Source of the DNA: Pseudomonadota bacterium
GTDB lineage: Bacteria; Pseudomonadota; Alphaproteobacteria; Reyranellales; Reyranellaceae
DNA: 9,987 nt
Assembly: GCA_023436825.1 (NCBI GenBank)
Contig: JAEZHS010000271.1
Coordinates: forward strand, 1-9,987
Direction of reading: 5' to 3'
A program made the position numbers and the translations under genes. Position 1 is the first letter of the stretch. Each line of letters opens with the position of its first letter. Below, piece by piece: positions 1-6,737 of this stretch. The notes under the pieces were generated by a model. The model was not told the DNA's origin and made no database searches. It worked only from the letters and a program-made list of their open reading frames with translations.

Positions 1-122
1 ACGCTCGGCTCCGGTCGGGATGACGGGACTTTGAATGAGGACAAGGCGTGCAGAAAACGGGCAGCCTCGCTGCCTCCACATGCGCTAGAATTGGCCGGAC
101 ATTCACAATCGGGGGAAAGATC

Positions 123-872
123 ATGCCTATGACCAATCGGCTCTACGCCGAGTTCCTCGGCACGGCTTGGCTCGTCCTGGGTGGTTGCGGCAGCGCCGTG
201 CTGGCCGCGGCGTTTCCGCAGCTCGGCATCGGCTTTGCCGGCGTGGCGCTGGCCTTCGGCCTCACGGTGGTGACCATGGCCTATGCCGTGGCGCCGGTGT
301 CGGGTGCGCATTTCAATCCGGCGATCACCGTGGGTCTCGCCGCCGGCGGCCGCTTCCCATGGAGCGAGGTCGTGCAGTACGTGATCGCCCAGGTGCTGGG
401 CGGCATCGCCGGCGCGGCCATCCTCTACGTCATCGCCACGGGCAAGCCCGGCTTCGAGATCGGCGGCTTCGCCACCAACGGGTATGGCGAGCTGTCGCCC
501 GGCAAGTACGGCCTGCTTGCGGCCGCCGTCTGCGAGGTCGTGATGACCTTCGCCTTCGTCACCGTGATCCTGGGCGTCACCGACAAGCGCGCGGCAGTTT
601 TCGCCCCTGCCGTACCGCTGGCCATCGGTCTTACCCTCACCTTGATCCATCTGATCAGCATCCCCGTCACCAACACCTCGGTGAACCCGGCGCGCAGCAC
701 GGCACCGGCGTTGTTCGTGGGCGGCGCGGCGCTGGCGCAGCTCTGGCTGTTCTGGGTGGCGCCGCTGGTCGGTGGCGCGATCGCCGGCCTGGCCTACGGG
801 CTGCTTGGCTCGCAACGACTGACGGCGCCTCTCGCCGGGACTAAGGTAGCGGTCGAGAGGACTCAGTCATGA
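123..872 (+). CDS. aqpZ: Aquaporin Z, water channel (MIP family)
   Basis: This is a 249-residue inner-membrane water channel of the MIP family, with six predicted membrane helices and two half-helices. Both NPA boxes are present: N65-P66-A67 (within HFNPAIT) and N188-P189-A190 (within NTSVNPARS). The selectivity-filter residues F45, H176, T185 and R191 match the E. coli AqpZ set F43/H174/T183/R189 with an offset of two, which indicates water rather than glycerol selectivity. Long stretches such as [10 protein letters not shown] and [20 protein letters not shown] are near-identical to AqpZ. The ATG at 123 follows GGGGGA (111-116) at good spacing. A second ATG at 129 would give exactly the E. 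coli numbering and cannot be excluded. The frame is open back to a GTG at 48, but that extension does not look like aquaporin. The stop codon overlaps the start of the next gene (ATGA), so the two are probably co-translated. Confidence 0.96.
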   Translation: MPMTNRLYAEFLGTAWLVLGGCGSAVLAAAFPQLGIGFAGVALAFGLTVVTMAYAVAPVSGAHFNPAITVGLAAGGRFPWSEVVQYVIAQVLGGIAGAAILYVIATGKPGFEIGGFATNGYGELSPGKYGLLAAAVCEVVMTFAFVTVILGVTDKRAAVFAPAVPLAIGLTLTLIHLISIPVTNTSVNPARSTAPALFVGGAALAQLWLFWVAPLVGGAIAGLAYGLLGSQRLTAPLAGTKVAVERTQS

Positions 873-1228
873 ACATCACCAGTCGCCTGGCCGCAGTCGC
901 CGTCGCAGCGTTGCTGCCGTCGGTCGCCTCGGCGCAATCGGTCAATTTCTGGCTGGCCGCCGTGCCTGGCAACATCCAGGGATGCATCGCGGCCGATCCG
1001 CAATTCACCCGTGAGCACACCTTCACCCTGAAGGACGGCCAGGCCGAGATCACCTCGCCGGGCGGCATCAACACCAAAATGAAGATGGCGAAGCCCAACG
1101 TCTATGAGACGGATTACGAGCTTGGTCGCCTCAATCTGCATGTGGTGGCCGACCTCTCGGTGACGCCAAGGACGCTCACCGTCACCGAGAAGAACCTCGG
1201 CTGCAAATGGACGGCCAAGAAGGAGTAG
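869..1228 (+). CDS. Small exported protein of unknown function, coupled to aqpZ
   Basis: This is a 119-residue protein that I do not recognise. Residues 1-22 form a clear Sec signal peptide: basic start, [15 protein letters not shown] core and an ASA|Q cleavage site. The mature part is about 97 residues, probably beta-rich and periplasmic. It contains two cysteines (C39 in QGCIAAD and C112 in LGCKW) that could form one disulfide. There are no membrane segments or lipobox. The ATG at 869 overlaps the aqpZ stop codon by four bases, and a GAGAGGA ribosome binding site lies at 855-861. Translational coupling to the water channel is therefore likely. The cyclase gene starts 33 nt downstream in the same reading frame, with only one TAG between them. 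The protein's link to water transport or to the cyclase sensor is inference from position only. Confidence 0.85.
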   Translation: MNITSRLAAVAVAALLPSVASAQSVNFWLAAVPGNIQGCIAADPQFTREHTFTLKDGQAEITSPGGINTKMKMAKPNVYETDYELGRLNLHVVADLSVTPRTLTVTEKNLGCKWTAKKE

Positions 1229-1248
1229 GTCGTCTGTCGTCGTCTGTC
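1229..1248 (+). repeat. Perfect 10-bp tandem duplication in the leader of the cyclase gene
   Basis: The unit GTCGTCTGTC occurs twice back to back, directly after the TAG stop of the small exported protein and 13 nt before the cyclase ATG. It occupies most of the 33-nt spacer and leaves no good Shine-Dalgarno sequence near the ATG at 1262. It may be a simple slippage duplication. Confidence 0.8.
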
Positions 1249-1261
1249 GACGCATAGTGAA

Positions 1262-3355
1262 ATGAACGGGTCGCGGCGTTCCATTCCCTTCCACGTCACG
1301 CTCCTGACGTTGATGGTGCTGATCGTGCTGCCGCTGGCCGCGGCGCTGCTGTGGCTGGGCTGGCGCTCGGTCGACCAGCTCGAGGATCGCAGCATCCGCC
1401 ATCGCATGGCCGCCCTCGACAGCGCCGTCGCGGGCTTCCTGACGTCGGGCCTGCGCGTTGTCGTGGCGGTCGGCAGCACGCTTGCCGAGACGCAGGCCTT
1501 CGCGCCCGGCAGCACCGTCGCCGACGAGGAGCGGCTGCGCCAGTTCGCTGTGATCATCGAGCGCTATCCGGCGATGGCCGCCATCTACGTCGGCTACGAG
1601 GACGGACACTTCCTCTATGTCGGCCGGACCGAGACGCTGTCGATCAGCCAGCGCCTCGAGTTCGATGCACCGGATGCGCCTTCGCTCCTTATGCGCTCGC
1701 TGGCCGCCGGCGATGGCCTGCGCCGGGAGAGCTGGTGGTTCCAGCTCGCCGACGGCAGCCATTCGCCGACCCAGACGCGCATGCTGGACTTCGATCCGCG
1801 CACCAGGCCCTGGTACATCGATGCGATGCGCGTCAGCGGGCCGGTGTTGACCGAACCCTACACCTTCGCCCAGGCCAATGTCGTCGGCGTGTCGGCCGGC
1901 ATGCCGCTGCGGCAGGGCGGCGTGATCGGCTTCGACTTCACCCTGAACACGCTGTCGCGCCTGATCGGCGATTATCGCTTCACGCCCAACTCGATCATCA
2001 TGGTGGCGAGCGACACCGGCACCATCTTCATGGAATCGGAAGGCTGCCGGATCGACGGCGGGACGTGCCTGCCGGGTGAGGACCAGGTGCGTGCGGCGAT
2101 GCGCGCCGCCATCAACCGGGCCGTCGACGGCGATGACCGCATCGAGGACGATGTCGTCCTGGCTGGGCGCAGCTATCGACTGCTGGTCCACAAGGTGCCG
2201 CCGGTATTCGGCCGCCGCTACATGGTGGTCGCCGCCGTGCCGATAAGCGAACTGGCGGTCGATTCCCGGACCCTGCTGGAACGGGCGGGGCTCACCGCGG
2301 CGATCACCGTGACGTTTGCGATCTTCGGGGTGCTGCTCGCTTCGTACGTGCTGTCCCGATCGATCTCGCGCATCGCCGCCAAGACCGAACGCATCCGCGA
2401 TCTCGACTTCTCCGACCAAACGCGGGTCGAGAGCCGCATCACCGAGATCGTGCGCCTGTCCGATTCGGTGGAGCGCATGCGCGAAGGGCTGGAAGTGTTC
2501 GGCCGCTATGTGTCCAAGCACCTCGTCCAGCAGATCATGCACTCGCCGGAGGCCGCAGGCGTCGGCGGCATGCGACGCGAGATCACGGTGATGTTCACCG
2601 ACATCGAAGGCTTCTCGCGCATCACCGAGACCATGGAGCCCGAGCTGCTGACCAGCCGGCTGTCGCGCTACTTCGATGCGCTGGGATCGGCGATCCTGGC
2701 CAACCGCGGCACCATCGACAAGTACATCGGCGACAGCATCATGGCCTTCTGGAACGCACCGGAGCCGGATCCCGACCATGTCGTCAATGCCTGCCGGGCG
2801 GCCCTGCAGGCCGCCGAGGCCGGCCGGCAGCTTTCCGAGAAGTGGCGCCAGCTCGGCCGGCCCGGCTTCCGCACACGCTTCGGCCTGCACACCGGTCCGG
2901 CGGTGGTCGGCAATGTCGGTGCGCGCGAGCACATCAACTACACGCTGGTCGGCGCCGTGGCGAACCAGGCGTCGCGGCTGGAAGGCCTGAACAAGATGTA
3001 TCACACCGAGATCCTGGCCAGCGGCGAGGTCGCGGCCGCCACTGCCGGCCACTTCGTATGGCGCCACATCGATCGCATCGTGGCGGCCGGCACGACGGAG
3101 GAGCATGAGATCCACGAGCCGATGGGCGAGATCGATGCGGCCGGCCGCCATGCCGACTTCCTCGCCCAGTGGGGAGCCGGCCGGAAGGCTTACGTCGCCG
3201 GCCATTTCGAGGAAGCGCTCGCGGCTTTCCAGGCGGCGACGGCGCTCAGGCCCGACGACGGGCCGTGTCGGGTGTTCGTCGAACGCTGCAAGAATTTCCT
3301 GCGCGGCGGGCCGCCGGCCGGCTGGAACGGCACCTGGCATTTCGACAGAAAATGA
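1262..3355 (+). CDS. Class III adenylate cyclase with periplasmic dCache sensor and TPR-like tail
   Basis: This 697-residue membrane enzyme would make cAMP from ATP in response to a periplasmic signal. The order is: basic N-terminus; TM1 at about 12-34; a dCache-type sensor at about 40-335 with the hallmark DPRTRPWY at 178-185; TM2 at about 342-364; a HAMP-like linker at about 365-415; the class III catalytic domain at about 437-620; and a C-terminal tail. Metal-binding aspartates are D447 (MFTDIEGF) and D491 (IGDSIMAF). K487 and T561 are the adenine-selecting pair of class IIIb enzymes, and N568 and R572 are the transition-state residues, so adenylate rather than guanylate cyclase is favoured. 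The usual VKGK stretch near the end of the domain reads AAGT (608-611), removing the usual lysine. Residues 641-680 resemble one TPR, followed by PPAGWNGTWHF, a tail I recognise from bacterial cyclases. ATG 1262 has no strong ribosome binding site, so reinitiation after the upstream gene is plausible. Confidence 0.93.
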   Translation: MNGSRRSIPFHVTLLTLMVLIVLPLAAALLWLGWRSVDQLEDRSIRHRMAALDSAVAGFLTSGLRVVVAVGSTLAETQAFAPGSTVADEERLRQFAVIIERYPAMAAIYVGYEDGHFLYVGRTETLSISQRLEFDAPDAPSLLMRSLAAGDGLRRESWWFQLADGSHSPTQTRMLDFDPRTRPWYIDAMRVSGPVLTEPYTFAQANVVGVSAGMPLRQGGVIGFDFTLNTLSRLIGDYRFTPNSIIMVASDTGTIFMESEGCRIDGGTCLPGEDQVRAAMRAAINRAVDGDDRIEDDVVLAGRSYRLLVHKVPPVFGRRYMVVAAVPISELAVDSRTLLERAGLTAAITVTFAIFGVLLASYVLSRSISRIAAKTERIRDLDFSDQTRVESRITEIVRLSDSVERMREGLEVFGRYVSKHLVQQIMHSPEAAGVGGMRREITVMFTDIEGFSRITETMEPELLTSRLSRYFDALGSAILANRGTIDKYIGDSIMAFWNAPEPDPDHVVNACRAALQAAEAGRQLSEKWRQLGRPGFRTRFGLHTGPAVVGNVGAREHINYTLVGAVANQASRLEGLNKMYHTEILASGEVAAATAGHFVWRHIDRIVAAGTTEEHEIHEPMGEIDAAGRHADFLAQWGAGRKAYVAGHFEEALAAFQAATALRPDDGPCRVFVERCKNFLRGGPPAGWNGTWHFDRK

Positions 3356-3380
3356 GCGGGTGGGGCATAATGAATCATTT

Positions 3381-3504
3381 CCTCCCCACGCATAGGCGTG
3401 GGGAGGTGGCCCGAAGGGTCGGAGGGGTCATGAGCACCACAACTGACGCTCATGACCCCTCCGTCGGCGAAGGCGCCGACACCTCCCCAGCTTCGCTGGG
3501 GAGG
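3381..3504. repeat. 124-bp palindromic intergenic element made of nested hairpins (REP/BIME-like)
   Basis: The stretch is built of consecutive perfect hairpins. At 3381-3406 an 11-bp stem carries the loop ATAG. At 3408-3420 a short stem of GGCCC against GGGTC carries the loop GAA. At 3421-3462 a 15-bp stem (GGAGGGGTCATGAGC and its complement) has a 12-nt centre. At 3463-3480 a 7-bp stem carries the loop AAGG. At 3482-3504 a 10-bp stem carries the loop TTC. The two outer hairpins share CCTCCCCA/TGGGGAGG, so the whole element is also one large imperfect palindrome centred near 3441. Such GC-rich mosaic palindromes are common between genes in alphaproteobacteria. No T-run follows, so a classical intrinsic terminator is not obvious. 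It occupies the gap between the cyclase and the response regulator and probably separates two transcription units. Confidence 0.9.
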
Positions 3505-3520
3505 AGGCAGCTCGGTTGAT

Positions 3521-3525
3521 GGAGA
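3521..3525 (+). promoter_or_regulatory. Ribosome binding site that fixes the TTG start of the response regulator
   Basis: GGAGA lies 6 nt before TTG 3532. An in-frame TGA at 3517-3519 limits the start to TTG 3532, TTG 3538 or GTG 3547. The ATG at 3519 is in another frame. Confidence 0.6.
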
Positions 3526-3531
3526 TCGCCT

Positions 3532-3900
3532 TTGCCCTTGGCCGGCGTGCGTGTGTTCATTGTCGAGGATGAGGCGCTGATCCTGGATACCCTTCAGGAC
3601 ATGCTGGAAGGCCTTGGATGCCACGTAGTGGAGAGCGCATTGCGCGTCGACGAGGCGCTGGCCAAGCTGGCCGCGGTGGATCTCGACGTCGCCGTTCTCG
3701 ATGTCAATGTCGCGGGACACCGGATCGACCCGGTGGCCGATCTCCTGGCCGCGCGCGGCGTGCCGTTCGTCTTCGCCTCGGGCTACGGACGCGCCTCGCT
3801 GCCGGCGGCGCATCGTGAGCGCGTCCTGTTGACCAAGCCCTACCGGAAAGCCGAGCTGAGGGCCGCGCTGGACGCTGCCCTTCCGGGGGGATGGGGGTGA
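3532..3900 (+). CDS. Single-domain response regulator (CheY-like receiver, FATGUY-like)
   Basis: This 122-residue cytoplasmic protein consists of one receiver domain with no DNA-binding or enzymatic output. The acidic pair is E12-D13 (VEDEALI), the phospho-acceptor is D57 (AVLDVNV), the switch hydroxyl is S83 in FASGYG, and the conserved lysine is K102 (LTKPY). The FASGYG stretch resembles the FATGUY signature of alphaproteobacterial single-domain regulators, with serine in place of threonine. It starts at TTG 3532, justified by the GGAGA at 3521-3525 and by an in-frame stop just upstream. The 3' end overlaps the HWE kinase gene, so that kinase is almost certainly its phosphodonor. With no output domain it should act by protein-protein contact, as a phosphorelay intermediate or as a phosphate sink; the target is not visible here. 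Confidence 0.92.
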   Translation: MPLAGVRVFIVEDEALILDTLQDMLEGLGCHVVESALRVDEALAKLAAVDLDVAVLDVNVAGHRIDPVADLLAARGVPFVFASGYGRASLPAAHRERVLLTKPYRKAELRAALDAALPGGWG

Positions 3901-5939
3901 GGGCCGCCGCGGGAATTGCGAGGAAAGGCCATACGGCGGCGGTCCACCTCATCGCCTTTGCCCTGGTCGTCGCCACGCCGCTGCTGCTGCTGGTCGGCGC
4001 CTTGCTCTGGCGCTCGGTGACGCTGGAACGCGAGCAGATCCGCCAACGCATCGTCCAGGTGCTGGAGGCGCTGATCGCCGACATCGACCGCGACATGGAC
4101 CGCCGCATCGCGCTCCTGGAGACGCTGTCGACTTCGCCCTCGCTGGTGGCGGAGGACTGGTCGGGCTTCTACAGACAGGCCAAGGACAGCCTGCGCGGCC
4201 GCGCCTATATCGTGCTGGTCGGCCGCGATGGCCGCCAGATCATCAACACCTTCGTGCCTTTCGGCGAAGAGCCCAAAGTGACGGGCGATCCCGCGACGCT
4301 GCAGAAAATGGTGCAGACCGGCGAGCCGGTTGTCTCCGACCTCTTCACCAGCCTGGTGGTGAAGCGTCCCGTCTACAACGTCTCCATTCCGGTGCTGCGC
4401 GACAACGCGGTGCGCTATGTCATGAGCCTCGGCCTTCTGCCCGAGGATCTGCACGCCCTGCTGCAGAGCCAGGGCCTGCCACCGGACTGGTCGGCGGCCA
4501 TCTGGGACGGCAATGGCGTCACCATGGCGCGCACCCGCGACCAGGAGCGCCTGCTGGGCACCGCCGTGCCGCGGCACCTCATGGAGCTGCCGCCGGGAAA
4601 GGTGGTGCGGACGACGAACATCGTGGGCGAGGAGGCGTTGATTGCGGTCGGTCATGGTCAGTGGGGCAACTGGACGATCGACGTCTCCTTTCCGGCCGCC
4701 CTCGTCGACCGGCAATTGCGGGACTCCCTTCTGTTCTGGGGGGCCACTCTCCTGCTGGTGGGTGGACTGGTCGTCGGCCTCGCCTTCCTGTTCGGCCGTA
4801 CGCTGACGCGGCCGCTGGCCGCGGCCACCGCGGATGCAAGCGCGCTCGGGCGCGGCGAGCCGTTCGCCATCCGCGATTCGCTGGTTCGCGAGATCAATGC
4901 CGTCAATGATGCCCTGCGGCGCGCCCGGCGCGACATCGACGAGGGATCGGCGGCGCTGCGCGACAGCGAGGAGCAGCTGCGCACCGCGGCGGAAGCGGCA
5001 CAGTTCGGCGCGCACGAGTACGACGTCGTCCACGACCGTACACGGCGATCGTCGCAGTTCCTCGAGATCCTGGGGGCCGACACCGCCGACACCACGGCGA
5101 CCTTCGAGGCCGGCCTCGCCTTCGTCCATCCCGACGACCGGGATGTCATCCGCCGGCAAAAGCAGCGGATCTTGCAGCGGAGCGAGGGCCGCTATCAGCT
5201 CGAGTACCGCATCCGCCGCCGCGACGGCCAGGTGCGCTGGGTCATGGATCGCGGCCAGGTGCTCCGTGATGAGACGGGCGCCGCACGGCGCGTCATCGGC
5301 GTGGTGCTCGACATCACCGACATCAAGGAGGCCGAGCAGCGCCAGCGCCTGTTGTTCGACGAGTTGAACCATCGCGTGAAGAATACGCTGGCCATCGTGC
5401 AGGCACTCGCGCTCCAGACCCTGCAGACCAGGCCGCAGCCGGACGAATTTGCCGATGCCTTTTCCGATCGCCTGGGCTCGCTGGCGCGAGCGCACAGCCT
5501 GCTGACTGAAGATTCATGGCGCGGCGCGTCGCTGCACGACATCGTGAAGACCGCGCTTTCCGCCTTCATCGACGAGGGCCGCTCCATCGACATCGGCGGC
5601 GATGCGGTAATGGTGCCTGCGGGCGCCACCATCACGCTCAGTCTGATGCTGCACGAGCTTGCCACCAATGCCGCCAAGTATGGTGCGCTGTCGATCGCAC
5701 AGGCCCGGCTGTCGATCCGCTGGAGCGCCGTCGCTTCGAGCTCCAGCACCGCCGTCGACCTGCAGTGGCGGGAGGAGAACGGACCACCGGTGTCGCCGCC
5801 CAAGGCGCGCGGCTTCGGCTCGCGCCTGCTGGGCAGCAGCGCCAGGCAACTCGGTGCGGCGCTCGACATCGACTATTCGCCGGAGGGACTGCGCTGCCGC
5901 CTGCGCTTCTCGGTGCCTCGACATGAGGCAGGTCAGTAG
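3891..5939 (+). CDS. HWE-family sensor histidine kinase with periplasmic sensor, HAMP-like linker and PAS
   Basis: This 682-residue inner-membrane kinase should autophosphorylate and pass phosphate to the receiver encoded just upstream. TM1 spans about 18-40. A periplasmic Cache-like domain follows at about 45-278, then TM2 at about 280-302 and a HAMP-like linker to about 350. A PAS domain with PAC end spans about 360-480 (FVHPDDRDVI, then YRIRRRDGQVRWV). The kinase core starts at LLFDELNHRVKNTLA with phospho-acceptor H494. The N-box is H588-E589-L590-A591-T592-N593 followed by AAKYGAL, the WxE motif is W626-R627-E628, and GFGSRLL (641-647) is the G-box. These features define the HWE family rather than classical HisKA kinases. 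ATG 3891 overlaps the regulator gene by 10 nt. GTG 3897 is in frame and would give a 4-nt GTGA overlap, so the start is uncertain by two codons. The gene converges on an outer-membrane gene and overlaps its end by 7 bp. Confidence 0.95.
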   Translation: MGVRAAAGIARKGHTAAVHLIAFALVVATPLLLLVGALLWRSVTLEREQIRQRIVQVLEALIADIDRDMDRRIALLETLSTSPSLVAEDWSGFYRQAKDSLRGRAYIVLVGRDGRQIINTFVPFGEEPKVTGDPATLQKMVQTGEPVVSDLFTSLVVKRPVYNVSIPVLRDNAVRYVMSLGLLPEDLHALLQSQGLPPDWSAAIWDGNGVTMARTRDQERLLGTAVPRHLMELPPGKVVRTTNIVGEEALIAVGHGQWGNWTIDVSFPAALVDRQLRDSLLFWGATLLLVGGLVVGLAFLFGRTLTRPLAAATADASALGRGEPFAIRDSLVREINAVNDALRRARRDIDEGSAALRDSEEQLRTAAEAAQFGAHEYDVVHDRTRRSSQFLEILGADTADTTATFEAGLAFVHPDDRDVIRRQKQRILQRSEGRYQLEYRIRRRDGQVRWVMDRGQVLRDETGAARRVIGVVLDITDIKEAEQRQRLLFDELNHRVKNTLAIVQALALQTLQTRPQPDEFADAFSDRLGSLARAHSLLTEDSWRGASLHDIVKTALSAFIDEGRSIDIGGDAVMVPAGATITLSLMLHELATNAAKYGALSIAQARLSIRWSAVASSSSTAVDLQWREENGPPVSPPKARGFGSRLLGSSARQLGAALDIDYSPEGLRCRLRFSVPRHEAGQ

Positions 5940-6616
5940 CGGACCGTGACTCCGACGGTGAAGAAGCGCGCCGCCGTTGGATCGAAATAGCTGCCTGCCA
6001 GCAGGTCGAAATCGAACCAGCCTTCCTTGCCCTTGATGGTCGGCGTGTAGCGCAGGCCCATCTGGGTGCCGGCGAGCCCGTTGGGCGCGCGGCCGAACAC
6101 CTCGAGCATCAGGCTGACGTCCCAGCCGACCCTGGCTTCGACCTGCCCGCCCCAGAAGAACGCATTGGGATTGATGTCCGTGTGCAGGTAGCTCCAGCCG
6201 GCATTGAGATTGACCCTGACCTTGTCATCGATCGGCAGCGTCACCAGCATGGTCAGCCCCGCGACGCCGAGATCCCCGGTGCGCAGGTTCATGCCGGCGT
6301 TCAGGCCGAGGCCGACGCCCACGCCGGTCGTCTCCGGCTGGAAATTGATCTTCATGGCCGGGCCGAACAGCTCGGCGTTGATCGTCTGGTCCCAGTAGTG
6401 CTGCAAGGCGGCGCCGATCTCGAGAAAGGGCATCTTTTCGGCGGTGCAGGCCGGCGCCAGGTTCAGGTAGCCGTCACCCGGGACGAAGCGCGACACCCAG
6501 GTCTCGAGGTGGCAGACGCCCGGCGTCTCCACTTCGGAATCGTCGACGATATGAGCGCCACCCGCTGCGTCCGCGTGCGGGGGCAGCAAGAGCGTGGCCG
6601 GGCACCAGGCAGACAA
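5933..6616 (-). CDS. Outer-membrane beta-barrel protein, probably frameshifted at its signal peptide
   Basis: The open frame encodes 227 residues of alternating polar and apolar strands with Gly-rich turns, ending in TVGVTVRY. The terminal aromatic residue is typical of barrels assembled by BAM. C35 and C57, near the mature N-terminus, could form a disulfide. The family is not certain; it resembles small transporter-like barrels of the phenol-degradation MetA type. The in-frame N-terminus from ATG 6616 (MSAWCPATLLLPP) is not a signal peptide, although the protein needs one. A perfect signal peptide lies just upstream in the neighbouring frame (6659-6582). Removing one base from the C5 run at 6579-6583 joins them and gives about 241 residues. 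Either the assembly has an extra base or the gene is recently broken. Its stop overlaps the kinase stop on the opposite strand. It follows the porin gene by about 80 nt and may be co-transcribed with it. Confidence 0.75.
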   Translation of the reverse strand: MSAWCPATLLLPPHADAAGGAHIVDDSEVETPGVCHLETWVSRFVPGDGYLNLAPACTAEKMPFLEIGAALQHYWDQTINAELFGPAMKINFQPETTGVGVGLGLNAGMNLRTGDLGVAGLTMLVTLPIDDKVRVNLNAGWSYLHTDINPNAFFWGGQVEARVGWDVSLMLEVFGRAPNGLAGTQMGLRYTPTIKGKEGWFDFDLLAGSYFDPTAARFFTVGVTVRY

Positions 6617-6659
6617 TGACCGCCAGGGCGGGTCGGAGAAAGATCAGGCGGGACACCAC
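6582..6659 (-). other. Out-of-frame signal-peptide segment belonging to the downstream barrel gene
   Basis: Read from GTG 6659 or GTG 6656, this frame encodes VSRLIFLRPALAVIV and continues to HALAA: a basic start, a hydrophobic core and an ALA|A-type cleavage site. It runs directly into the C5 run where the barrel frame takes over one base later. The frame continues out of register to 6474 without resembling any protein. No strong ribosome binding site precedes it. Confidence 0.65.
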
Positions 6660-6680
6660 GGCATGACAGTCGCTGTGTCC

Positions 6681-6708
6681 TGTTACAGTCAGAGTGTGCT
6701 GACAGACA
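6681..6708 (-). promoter_or_regulatory. Possible promoter with internal dyad upstream of the barrel gene
   Basis: On the minus strand, TTGTCT and TGTAAC are separated by 16 nt, each matching 4 of 6 bases of the sigma-70 consensus. The spacer is itself a dyad: GTCAG, six bases, CTGAC (6688-6703). It sits in the short gap between the porin and the barrel gene. This is a weak pattern match only. Confidence 0.25.
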
Positions 6709-6737
6709 ACACACAATGACTGAATCCGCCGCCCGGC

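Noticed and set aside
1..47. Possible tail of an upstream gene
   Set aside because: All frames are too short to show a family, and stops occur by about position 34 in two of them.
48..122. Start of aqpZ at GTG 48
   Set aside because: The extra 25 residues do not resemble aquaporin, and ATG 123 has a good ribosome binding site.
863..3340. Very long minus-strand open frame opposite the cyclase
   Set aside because: It is a His/Arg/Ala/Gly-rich mirror of a high-GC gene with no recognisable fold. The plus strand has an intact cyclase with all its motifs.
3369..3379. AATGAATCATT palindrome at the edge of the repeat element
   Set aside because: It is short and AT-rich, and there is no matching copy at the other edge, so a target site or operator cannot be supported.
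3840..5495. Long minus-strand open frame opposite the kinase
   Set aside because: Composition is typical of an antisense shadow, and the HWE kinase on the plus strand is unambiguous.
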